Source: Gonapodya prolifera JEL478
Lineage: Eukaryota > Monoblepharomycota > Monoblepharidomycetes > Monoblepharidales > Gonapodyaceae
Length of the DNA: 64,000 nt
NCBI GenBank assembly: GCA_001574975.1
Contig: KQ965797.1
Span: 169,125-233,124, forward strand
Direction: 5' to 3'
The notes below the pieces were generated by a model. It worked only from the letters and a program-made list of their open reading frames with translations, made no database searches and was not told the DNA's origin. Positions 35,430-46,009 of the stretch are shown here, piece after piece. A program made the position numbers and the translations under genes. How positions within the stretch are numbered: the first letter of the stretch is position 1; every line of letters begins with the position of its first letter.

Positions 35430-37399
35430 ATGCACGCAGGCCAAACGGCGAGCGACATTCTATTCGTTAATTTCAACCAGGACTTCAGGTTCGGTTTGAA
35501 TTACCGTTTGCGCCTTCTGACGAGCGGCACTCTCAATGAACGATATTGCGCTCAATACCATCCAACTTGGCCTCCCTGCCTCGAATGTCCCCGTGTGCGC
35601 GGTTTTTTGTGACGTTTTGTTCCTCCTTGGGTCGATGCGGGAACCGTTACCGTGGTTAAAATGGATCTGGTCAACTTGTCCTGAATTCTAAGCTGTGTCT
35701 CTGTTGGAACTCGACATGGATACAAGATATACAATTGCGATCCTTTTGGAAAGTGTTACGGGAAAAGTGAGTCTTCCCAATCGTTCATAAGCAAGCGCGA
35801 TCGTTTGGTGATCGTGTGTTATTGTTACCACGGTATCAGCCGACGGTGGCATTGGCATCGTTGAAATGCTCTTCAGTACATCGCTTGTAGCTCTTGTTGG
35901 AGCCGGGGAACAGCCGGCCTTTTCTCCCAGGAGACTTCAGCTCACGAACACCAAGGTGAGAGTTTACAGCGGTAGAACAACAACATCACAGAAAAGGACA
36001 AACTGGTGAAAGGAACGATCAAATGTGACTACACCTTCTATGTCGTTGTGGGCATGAGATGTCAAAATTGTTCCAAGTTCAAGGAGTGCATCCACTCATA
36101 TCCCATTTCTTCTCCCTCCTTGACAATATCAGCGGCAATCAACCATTTGCGAGCTAACCTTCGTGACCGCAATCCTTGCTGTGAAACTCAATCGCCGGAG
36201 GCTTGTTGTGGTGCTCGAGGAGCACATCTACATATATGACATCTCCAACATGAAGTTGCTCCACACCATCGATACCAATCCAAATCCGAACGGTGGGTAA
36301 CGAATCCCTTAGTATGGAGAGCCAATTCATAACTGTAACATCCCTTTCGTACCTGTTGTGCCAGCGCTGTGCTCCCTTTCCCCGTCGTCCGACCCCTGCT
36401 ACCTCGCTTACCCGTCACATTCGTCTGGTTCATCGACAGCCCTCTCTTCTCCATCATCTTCGTCCTCCTCCCATTCATCCTCAACGGGCGGTGAATTGCT
36501 TATCTTCGACGCAGCGTCACTACAAGCTGTCAACATTATCCAGGCCCACAAGGCTCCCCTGAGCGCAGTTTGTTTCAACAGCGATGGGAAAATGGTGGCG
36601 ACTGCGAGCGATAAGGTGTGATTAGTTGCAAAAATTACACACTTTTCCTTTGCTTCACACCACATACTCTCAGGGTACTGTCATCCGCGTCTTCGCAGTG
36701 CCCTCGGGCCAAAAGCTCCACCAATTCCGCCGGGGCGCGTACCCTGCTCGCATATTTTCCCTGGCTTTCAATGTCCAATCCACTTACCTCGCCGTGTCCT
36801 CTGACTCCGACACAGTTCACATTTTTAAAATGACACCTGGATCTCCAGGACAACAGAGTAATGGGGCCGTAGGCGTTGGTGGTTCAGCCAATGGTGCGAG
36901 AGACAGAGACGACCCCAATAATCTCGCCAAGTGGGTGCCGCCCGCTCTGGGAGGTCTTGTTGGGTGAGTTCTGATGATACGCACTGTGCTTCAATAAATC
37001 CCGTGAGCATGGCGAACAATCGTTTGTCCGATATCACCAGGCGCGGTCTCACAGCTGCTGCTGGTGCTGCGCAGCGTGTCCTTCCCGAATCGTTCACTGA
37101 AATGCTGGAACCTCAGCGTGACTTCGCGTTCGCGAAACTTCCTGCCGGCACCAAGGGCGTACCAAACATATGTGCTCTTGCGAGGTGAGTTTGTCGCAAA
37201 TTGGTTCCCTCCGTTGCGTTTTGTAGGTCTAACGAACTCAACCGTTTCCAGCTCCAATCCGCAGCTTATCGTTGTCAGTGCTGAGGGCATATTCCACTCC
37301 TTTGGAATCCCACTGGAAACGGGCGGCGAGTGCCCTCTGCTCAAGACGTTTTCTCTCACAGACACGGAGGAAGATATGGTGCCAGGTCCAATGGGCTAG
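35430..37399 (+). CDS. ATG18: PROPPIN autophagy protein Atg18/WIPI
   Basis: Seven-bladed beta-propeller that binds PI3P/PI(3,5)P2 at the phagophore, endosome and vacuole and works with Atg2. Exon 1 (35430-35488) gives [19 protein letters not shown]; exon 2 joins in phase to [20 protein letters not shown]; exon 3 gives [20 protein letters not shown] and SPRRLQL. Then come [34 protein letters not shown], a Ser-rich loop, [20 protein letters not shown], and the lipid-binding FRRG motif in [18 protein letters not shown] near 36735. The membrane loop (36840-36960) is Gly/Asn-rich. It ends [10 protein letters not shown]. All core motifs are intact; six or more introns. Confidence 0.94.
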
Positions 37400-37772
37400 A
37401 ACGGGGTGGAGGAAATCGACGCTCAGTCAGTGATGGCTTGAGGAAGGAGGAGGGGGATATGTTTGCAACAGTATCTGACGGATTTTGCTTTTGGATGAGA
37501 TGGGCCTTAGGGGCGGGGTTGTACTTTTTGCGTTGTGTCCGTTCGGGTGACCTCATCAAGGATATCTCCCAGCATAGCAATCACATAGCGTGTGCGAGAT
37601 TAGCTCAAAGGGCGTATTTGTATCAGAATAATGTGCCAAAATGCCGTTCTACCCTACACGATAATTCTAGATGTGATACAGGCGAGAGTTTCGGATGAGG
37701 TTACAGCGCATGCTGATGATAGGGTGGTAAGTTAGGCCGTCGTGCGGACTGGAGAATTCAATTTTGTCCAGC

Positions 37773-39947
37773 CTAAGCCTCTGGTTTCTTTCCAAGGAAG
37801 AAGTACATGGGCTGTGAGAGAAAGCCGTACAGAGATTGAACATTCTGACTGCAAAGATGGAAAACGTTTTACAAGAGGCTCACCGTGAAAGTTTCCTTCT
37901 TCCCGCTGTACACAAGACCTTCCGATGCAGTGATGAGGGTCTGGGAGGCGGCCTTAGTACCCTTTGGCGCCAGGCCAACAAACTCCATGACCGAGACGAA
38001 AACGTCGGTGATTCTAGTTGGGAGAGACATGTCACCTCAACACTCCAATCTATTTCATCGCCTTCGACCGCAAAACACTCACGTGCCCCCAATCTTGCTC
38101 GACCGGAAGTACCTCAAGAACTCGTCCACGCTATAGTTGGCCATGATGCCCGCGAGAGGACCGTACCAAGGGGTCTGTGCGCCCCAGGGCTTGTTGAATT
38201 CGGGGTCGGCAAGGTCGTACTCCTCGATCACGTCGAAACCGACCGAGCGGACGGCAGCGAGCGACTCGTACGTTCGGTAAAGGTGGGGAATAGAATCTCC
38301 TTCCTGTATTATATAAGGAGAAGTGAGAATGGTGGATATCACTCAGTGGACGGATGAGGTTTACCTCAATTTGGTGGATGGCCAGTCGCTGTTCACGGTC
38401 GTTTTCATCGTATTTAGCAGTTGTGCACCATTCGTAGCAGGCGTACTTGCCACCTTTCGTGATTTCGTTTTCACGTTGCGAGGGGGAACGCAGTTGTCGG
38501 GAGGCATGGGATGAAGATACACTCATTGAGCCCTCGCACAGTGACCGGGTAAGACAGAAAAGACACACCTGGCTTCAATACTCGGAAAATTTCGCCATAA
38601 ACCTGGCTGGGGTGAGGAGCGTGGCAGGTCGCTTCGATTGAGTAGATCGCGTCAAAGGTGTTGTCGGGGAAGGGGATTTCGAGGAAGTTGCCCTAATACC
38701 GAGCATCTACGTCAATAATTTTACTTCCGCAGTGAAAGCCTCCCGGGGGACCAACCTTGACGACGTCCGTGATGGCCTCGAGCCCAAACTTCTTGTTGTA
38801 CATCTTGCACCGCTCGACTTGGTACTGGTTGTTGTTGAGTCCGACCACGGTTGCGCCAGAGAATTTGGCGATCTCGCGCAGAGGGCCGCCTGGGAAGTGG
38901 AACGGGTGTGGTTTGTGAGAGTGGCGTTCTGGTTGCAGTTGAACCACACGACGACGCGTCCCAGCCCGCAGTCCAACCCTGTCACTTGGGCCACGTCGAC
39001 ACTGCTGCCCATCGTAAACTCACCCACACCACATCCCACATCCAACACTCTCATTCCAGGCTTGAGCCCGAGTTTGAGCGCGAGGTAGTCCTCGTGGCGG
39101 GCGATGTTGGAGGCGAAGGACGAGCCGGTGAACATGCGCGCGAAGTGGAAGGAAGTTCCCCAGCCTGTAAGGGGTGGCGGATGGCAGGTGGGGTGAGTGA
39201 GTGGGGGTGTTGAAGGGGGTAGAGAGGAACGGGACTTACCGTATTCGTAGAGGTCGGTCGCGAGGTCGTCTGAATAAAGTCGGGGAGGGGTGAGATGAAA
39301 GGAAATGGAAAAGAGTGAGCCGATTTCAAGCTCAAGAGTCTTCTCCGATTATATCACCGATGTCCCGACAAGGACCAAACACAACGAGATTGACTCGAAA
39401 CACGACGCATCCGTCCTCCGCCCTTGTGGGAATTTCCAACCACAGCAATGAGGTAGCAAGCAAATGTGAACACCGTATCCAGAAAATAAATTGTGCAGTC
39501 ACATTGTTCCAGGTGACAGACACGTCGTAAACAACTCCCCCGGCCGTCAATTATTTTAGAGCTTTCAGTAAATGTGTAGCACGGTCAGCTCTTATCCCGC
39601 TGAGCTTGCGACCAGTTCCTCAAAAGCTTTGGCAACCGCGTCATGTGATTTCGCACTGTAGTTCAGCAAATCGCTCCATACGAGTCGATTCCACCATTCC
39701 GTTGCGCCAATCCTCCCGAAATCTCTCACATCTCGTGCTTGCAATGCGCGAAGCGGGCAAAACAGTCGTTCCAACTCAAACTCAACTCACAATAGTAGTT
39801 GGTCATCACGGGAGCTGCCGCCTTGCGCTCTTCCTTGATATCATCCGAGGTCTGCTTGAACACATCGCCGGTGTCTTTGTTGTGGGACCACAGTGCCTGG
39901 TATCCTTCAGCTGCGACAGCCTTGCGAGGTGCAGCGGGTGCGGACAT
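37773..39947 (-). CDS. ERG6: Sterol 24-C-methyltransferase
   Basis: Adds the C-24 methyl group in ergosterol synthesis, using SAM, at lipid droplets and ER. Motifs in order: [16 protein letters not shown] (across two introns, including a 30-nt exon at 39240-39269), [119 protein letters not shown] and [14 protein letters not shown], ending FFLGKKPEA. The first intron (39270-39790, 521 bp) is long for this genome and holds a same-strand open frame of 60 codons. The start [20 protein letters not shown] is the first ATG before a continuous frame. Length and motifs are those of an active enzyme. Confidence 0.97.
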
Positions 39948-40602
39948 TGGCAGAGTGAGACTGAGAGGGATTGAATGGGATTGCGTGTCGTGTGCGATTC
40001 TTTTCGTGGCGTCGCGCGGGCGTGACCCAAGAAGAGGGAAATGAGGGAGCGAGTGAGAAGGTTTGAAGCACAAGATTGGGTAGGGGAAGGGAAGAAGCAA
40101 GGACACTTCGCCCAGCTGGCACTTTCGCAAAAAGTGCTTTTTCCCCTCCTCCGGTCGAAGTGCAGGTGAAAGCTCGAGTTGGTATTTTTAGAATTTCTCA
40201 GGCAGCAGCTTTGAGCTCCGCCTTACGGGAATATGCTCTAATTCAGCTGAGCTCGTTTGAGTGAATTTCGTGCACCCTATTCACAGCCCATGTGTTGCCC
40301 AATAAAAACAGCTTTAGAACAATCAGTGGAGCTTCAATCGCTTCAAATAATGAACTATACATGGCAAGACGAAATCCCAGCAAGTTAACATGAATATGAA
40401 TATTTGCCCATACCTCCCGGAACCACACGGCAGCTGCTTTTAGAATGCAAGAAACTGCTCGAATCAATAGGCAGCAACCTTTGATTTTCACTTTGTTGCA
40501 TAGGGGATCCTACCATGTACCTGGCATCCCCTCATTTGTCCGATTATACAAAATCAGATTGGACTTGGTCTCACACACTCACAGCGCACTCTGACAACGG
40601 CG
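39948..40602. promoter_or_regulatory. Divergent promoter region ERG6 / AIFM3-like
   Basis: 655 bp between two divergent start codons. AT-rich around 40280-40500. No gene or known fungal sterol-regulatory element could be identified by eye. Confidence 0.5.
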
Positions 40603-42877
40603 ATGGCAGACCCGACGGAAGGTTCACGCATCGTCGAAGAGAAGGTGCTCCAGGAAGCGGACCTTGGGGACCTGCAGATGAAGGAGGTTCCCTTCACTGG
40701 GGGCAAGGTGAGCGTCGCCATCCATCTGCAGTGCAGCCCAAGCTGACACGAAAGGTCTGGTCACAGGTCCTTCTGTCCAAGGTCGATGGCCGAATCTCCG
40801 CAACGTCACACGCATGCACGTACGTACGGTGATTTTGGCGATGGACTCGGCGGCCACATTGACCTTGTCCTCCACAATGATCCAACCCCTTACCTCACAG
40901 CCATTTCGGTGCTCCTCTCGTCAAAGGTACTCTCACCAAATCCGGTCTCATCCTGTGCCCCTGGCACGCCGCGGCCTTTTGTGTTGGCTACAAGGGATTG
41001 TGTGGCGACATTGGTGTGTGAACCCCTCAACCCCGTCGTCAAGTTTTAAACTCACTGCACCCATTCTCAACGTCTCTTCAGAGGACGGACCCGCCTGGGA
41101 TAGCTTGAAAATGTACGACGTGTCCACGTCAGACGGGTGGATTGTGGTCAAGGGCGAACGAATCACATCAGAAGAGGCCAGCGCCAAGTCGTGGCTGCCC
41201 GTACGACCAGTCCGTCTTCCAAACGGACTGAAACTGAAGAGAGACGGCGATGCGGTGGTCATTGTCGGTGGTGGACCCGCCGCCCTTGGAGGTGAGTCGT
41301 GGGAAAGCGACCGCACACGGTTCTTCAGACCACCTGACATATTCATGTGAACGCTTCAGCCGTGTCAACACTCCGCGACTCGGCGTTCTCCGGACCGATC
41401 ATTGTTCTCTCGTCCGAGACGCTCCTCTCCATCAACAGATTTCGCCTGTCCAAGGGCGCGTTCTCGGAAAAGGACTTTCCCGGTCTCCAATTGAGAAACC
41501 AGAAATGGTTCGATGACTTTGGTGTGGATTTTAGACTTGGAACAGTAAGCGCGCTTGCCTTCGCAAAACTCTACAGAATAAATCAAAACACATCCCTAGA
41601 CCGTCACATCCGTCGACCTCGCAAACTCCGCCGTCACAGCCTCCACCGGCGCCACAATCCCTTACACAAAGCTTCTCCTCTCGCCCGGCGCCACCCCGCG
41701 CGTTCTGACCGTCCCCAACCACAACTTGAGCGGGATCCACCAGATCCGCACGGGCCCGGACGCCGTCGCGCTGACAACCTCTCTTTCCTCCGCTTCAGCC
41801 GCAAAAAACGGGGTGTTCGACATCGTCGTGGTGGGCACCAGCTTCATCGCGGGCGAGTTCGCGAGCTACGTCATCAAGGCTTACCCGAACGCGACAGTCA
41901 CACTGGTCGGGAGCCAGGAGCAGCCCATGGCGACGGCGCTTGGTGCAGAGGTTGGGAGAAGGGCATTTAGAGCCGCGTATGAGAGGAAGGGTGTGAAGTG
42001 AGTTTTTGTCATGTGTAATTGTGTTTCCCACATGGGGGGTAAAGTGACGGGTGCTCAATGCTCGTTTTGAAAAGGTTCGTGAAGGGATCTCTCGCGTCGT
42101 ACACGGCCGACGTCTCGGGCACCAAAGTTGCTAGTGTTACACTGAATAACGGGACTGAGGTTCCCGCTGATGTCGTACTGGTGCGTTTCAACGTGTGTGT
42201 CTCTTCCCACACAACCAAATAACCGGGCTTCACCCATCCAGACCGCTGTCGGTGCCATCCCCTCCACGGGTTTCCTCAAATCCAGCGGAGTCCCGCTGCT
42301 CCCCCGTGACGGCTCCATCCTCGCCGACGCGCACCTCCGGGTCCGCGGCGTCTCCAACGTCTACGCGGCAGGTGACGCCGTCACGTTCCCCGACGCGTGG
42401 ACGGAGGGATCTGGTGACATTAGGATCGAGCATTGGGATGTGGCCATCAGTACGTACTATGTTGGCGACGCGTCTCGGTTTTCATGGAGGACCACACTTA
42501 CCGCTCACGCCTCTACCCTCCTTGCAGACCAAGGCAGGCTCGCCGGCCGAAACATCGCACGCGACCTCGCAGGGCAAGACCTGCTCGCCTTCGACGTCGT
42601 CCCGTTTTTCTGGACCGGCCAACTGGACAAATCATTCCGTTTCGCGGGTCACCTGACAAAGCCTTACCCCGGGTCAGAGACCTCACCTGTCGGTGTGGAG
42701 ATCAAAGGAGATCCAGAGAGTCCGACAGCACCCCACTTTTCGGCGTGGTATTATGAAAAGGCCACCTCGAAGGTCGTGGCTGTGCTGACGCTCAATGAGG
42801 ATCCAAAAGCTGTGCAGTTCGCTGCGAGGTTGAGCGACGGTGGCAGCCTTCTCTTGAGTGAAGTCGATAGTCTTTGA
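40603..42877 (+). CDS. AIFM3-type Rieske/FAD oxidoreductase
   Basis: Apoptosis-inducing-factor family protein with an N-terminal Rieske [2Fe-2S] domain and an FAD/NAD(P)H reductase. Spliced Rieske motif: [17 protein letters not shown] then LCPWH (C-x-H and C-x-x-H). FAD site: [13 protein letters not shown] joined to [13 protein letters not shown] site: [20 protein letters not shown] (G-x-S-x-I-A-G-E). Second FAD motif: [11 protein letters not shown]-terminal AIF domain: [33 protein letters not shown] and [20 protein letters not shown]. The order equals animal AIFM3/AIFL. No mitochondrial presequence is evident at the start ([20 protein letters not shown]), which is acidic. Function in fungi is not settled: an electron-transfer role is certain by motif, a death role is inference. 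Confidence 0.92.
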
Positions 42878-43019
42878 ATACGCCCACGAAGGGGGTCATT
42901 CTTGCAAATTTTGTCGTGGCTGTTAGAGTAGTGGAAGACCGTGGGAAAGCAGTACGTGAAAAGAATACTTAAATGAGACTTATTTATAAGCCGGCCCACG
43001 ACCCTGCTGCCTAGAATGT

Positions 43020-43163
43020 TGGTTTGCACAGGTGGTGGGGATGGGAATATTGAGATAACAAGGGCACTTTGTTGTCGTAAACGTCCTATTGACGGGATAT
43101 AGAGACCTTGGTAGATGCTGGGATGATGCCACACAGTGCGAAACGTAAAGCCAGAACTGTCGT
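43020..43163 (-). pseudogene. Truncated copy of the sterol-oxidase-like gene
   Basis: About 145 bp clearly similar to 44294-44463 on the same strand: both share GGTGGTGG, GATAGAGACC-like and AAACGTAAAGCCAGAACT words in the same order. It reads FWLYVSH followed, in a shifted frame, by WHHPSIY, the remains of the first His box. About 20 bp are missing relative to the other copy, and the rest of the gene is absent or beyond recognition. Lies just after the AIFM3-like gene. Confidence 0.6.
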
Positions 43164-43836
43164 TTCGGAGTTTTACACGCGATCTCAAGGTTCCCTATGG
43201 AGGAGCGGGCCGTATTGAAACTTAGCAGTCTACCGGACATTATTGCGCACGTCTGAATGGCCGCATCAATGAAAGAGAAATCAATAATGGAAGGGCTCGG
43301 CGAAAAACTGGGCTGGTTCGGGTTCTGCTGGTCCACCTGGGACGATGTTGGATTTCGAAGAAAAAAGGGACTCGGAACTGGACGCCTGCAAAGCTGGAAT
43401 GTTTCAGATGATGTTCTGAGTCTTGCAGGACAGTTTGAGCTCTTCTTCGGCCCAAAGGCGCTCCATCGACGTGTTTTAAAAACAAAGAACATCCGTTTCC
43501 CGAGGTGAAGATTGTGCGAAGTGACAAGTGCGATTATTCATTTTGAGACGCAACGAATTGTGCGCACAGTTACTGCAATACTTTGACTGGCTCGACTGAC
43601 TCAAGAAAGGGCCCAGCTTTTTCCAGCGTCGCCCTCTTCTTCGTCACGCTCTTTGTGGTCGACAGTTGAGGAACCAAGATTAATGACTACAGGTGTGCTG
43701 AATGGGATTCAAGCATGTCACAGTCTGGGTTGAGGTCCTTGTATTTGCAGATGTTCGCACTGTATTTCGCTTCAAATACACACAACCAAAAGAGAGCCAG
43801 CCTCCAACGTTTTAAATGCCCCTACCACATTAGTAG
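43164..43836. other. Spacer between the two decayed copies
   Basis: Holds open frames on both strands around 43240-43530 with no recognisable motif; part may be older remains of the truncated copy. Nothing can be called. Confidence 0.4.
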
Positions 43837-45218
43837 TCAACCCAACGCCTTAAGCGCTTCCTCAGAGACTCCCTTAAGAGGCAAGTTTGTGATCCACTGG
43901 TGCGTTTTAAAGTACTCGAGACGCCACTGGAAGTATTCGGTGCCCGTTCCGAAAAGCCAGTCGAAAAGAGGGAAGCCGGAGTAGAGCCCGTCTGGAGCCA
44001 GGGACGATAACATGTCACGAAACATGAACATTTCAGAAAAAGAAAGGCACTCGCAGAATGACGTAAAGGATCGGTGGTGGAAGTCATGTTCCATCGCATT
44101 CTGAATAAACGGGAAGGCGTAGCCGGCGTGGCTGGAGATGGCTCCGAGACCAGTGTAAATCGCTCAGAACCAGGATGATATTGGGTGCATGCCGATGATG
44201 TATGGCGCTATGACGACAACGTTGGATTGGAAAATCTTTTCCAAGAAATCTTTTCAAAGAAGCTGGCGTACGTGCTTGCTGCTGCGAACGTGGTTTCGTG
44301 CAGGTGGTGGTCCTGGGGGTTGTGTGTGCGGTGGGAGATAACGGCACTTATTGTCGGAAACATCCGATTGACGAGAGATAGAGACCAGCATTTACCTTGT
44401 GAGCCCACTTCTAGATGCCGGGTTGATGCATGATCCAGTGGGAAACGTAAAGCCAGAACTATCAATTGAAAGGGTATGCGTCAATTAGCAATCGGCGTCA
44501 TCCTCATCCTGTGCACGGGATCTCACGTGGTACCAAGCCTCCGCAATGAGAACATCTCGAGCTGCATCTTTCACGGTAGGTACTTCCTGCATAAAATGGT
44601 CCAAGCACTACATTGAAGGATACGTGCAAATAGCTGCATCACTACTCACATCGATCGTTTCAATAGCGCCAGATCTTGTGTACGCAGGCCAATTGATGTA
44701 CCTGTTGTACACCCAATTGGTTAGCTGGAGCTGAATTGCGCTAAAGATCGTAATTTTTATCGCATAGAAAATGGGCGGCGCCGCCTTGTTTGTACCTTGA
44801 ACTGGTACAGAAACTTGGGCCATTTCAAGGCGTCGAGAAGAGTGCAGAGAATGAGCAAGGAGAAGACCACAGTTGCTGATACTTTCGCCTTGGTGGTGAA
44901 GATCATCTCGTACGCCATCTGTGGGGGATTTGGTTGGCAGGTTTCCGGAAAAGAACAGAAAGAACGATGCTTACCTTTCCCTTGTCCGGGAATTTCACTT
45001 TTAAGTGTTTTAAAACCAACGCCCCATATGGCGACTTCACGAACCACACCGTCGCACCGATCGTCTGTGAGAAGGTTTCAAGTTGCACATGAGCATGTTT
45101 GCGACAGAGTACACAGTCAATTTCAGCAGCCACGCACTGCCGTCAGTGGAACAGCTTCCGGCAGGTCCACAAAGTAGATCCACCATGGCAGTTTCTCGTG
45201 AGCCGATCGCACAGGCAT
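43837..45218 (-). pseudogene. Sterol desaturase/C-4 methylsterol oxidase-like pseudogene
   Basis: Remains of an integral-membrane di-iron oxidase of the fatty-acid-hydroxylase superfamily (ERG25 kin). Starting MPVRSAHEKLPWWIYFVDLP, in-phase joins give ATIGATVWFVKSPYGALVLK, VVFSLLILCTLLDAL, DAARDVLIAEAWYH, then the His boxes FWLYVSHWIMHQPG, KWAHK/DHHLHETTFAA and NAMEHDFHHRSFT, ending FPLFDWLFGTGTEYFQWRL. Three breaks are seen: TAG at 44411-44413 where Tyr is expected (the truncated copy keeps TAC); a 14-bp near-duplication at about 44232-44258 that shifts the frame; and TGA at 44164-44166. All splice sites still look usable, so the loss seems recent. Stop-codon readthrough or assembly error cannot be excluded. 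Confidence 0.75.
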
Positions 45219-46009
45219 TGCGGCGACGGCGAAACAGCGCGATTTGAGTTCTGAAACGCGAGCATTGGCGCTCTCCTTTTATGTGTTTACCCTCGTTCGT
45301 CTATCGCGACTACTATCGTGCAACCCACAGGTAAATCGTATTTGTTATGGGGGGCCAGGCCAAAGGTTCATCCAACCCGGGCTGGACTCCGTTTTTGGAT
45401 CCGATATCATCGGACTTCAGCAGAAACATTTATACATGTAATGCGCAAACAGAGCTCCCCGACGAGAATAACTATGCAATATGTACCAGAATATAGGTTT
45501 TTCGTCACCTTATATCTGTACTCCACAATGACACAATGAGAGGATATGCAGGATGTTATTAAGCACTCACCCCAGAGCCACTATTCAGGTGATTTCACAT
45601 TGACACTGTCAGTGAATTGGAAAGCACCCAGAGGCAGTGGAGTCGACATAAGCCAGTGTTTCATGGACATATTTTAGAGAACCGAATTCACAAGCGAGGC
45701 TTAACGCCCCTCGCCCCTGTACCACACAACGTAGAAGTGGTGATGGAAAATAAGCACCCGTAACACAGTTGCGTGTGCGCTCAGGGGTAAAACGACCCTC
45801 TCCTTCCTTCGATTGAGATCCTGCGATTGGGTTCCAGCCCCAGAGTCTATCTGGCCCACACTACGACCTTCTAGTCATCTTTCATTGCGTGCAAACACGG
45901 TTGGCCTCGCAGCAAATATCGATTGCAGACGCAAAATCTATTCTTCTACACCAAAATGCAATACCAATCAATATAAATTCGAATAAAGCAGCAAAAACGA
46001 ATTGCGCAA
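45219..46009. other. Intergenic, 791 bp
   Basis: Old upstream region of the pseudogene and 3' side of the annexin fusion gene. Contains tRNA-like A and B boxes at 45776-45840 (see findings) but no complete tRNA cloverleaf. An 82-codon plus-strand frame at 45889 is antisense to the annexin end and not convincing. Confidence 0.5.

Noticed and set aside
39592-39774. Separate small gene within ERG6
   Set aside because: Lies wholly in an intron on the same strand, with no promoter or splice partner that I can support; kept as a finding only.
43837-45218. Functional C-4 methylsterol oxidase gene
   Set aside because: Two in-frame stops and a frame-shifting 14-bp near-duplication interrupt the catalytic domain.
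37773-45218. Sterol biosynthesis gene cluster
   Set aside because: Only ERG6 is intact; the other sterol-like gene is a pseudogene and the gene between them is an AIF-type oxidoreductase.
45770-45850. tRNA gene
   Set aside because: A- and B-box-like words only; acceptor and anticodon stems do not pair.
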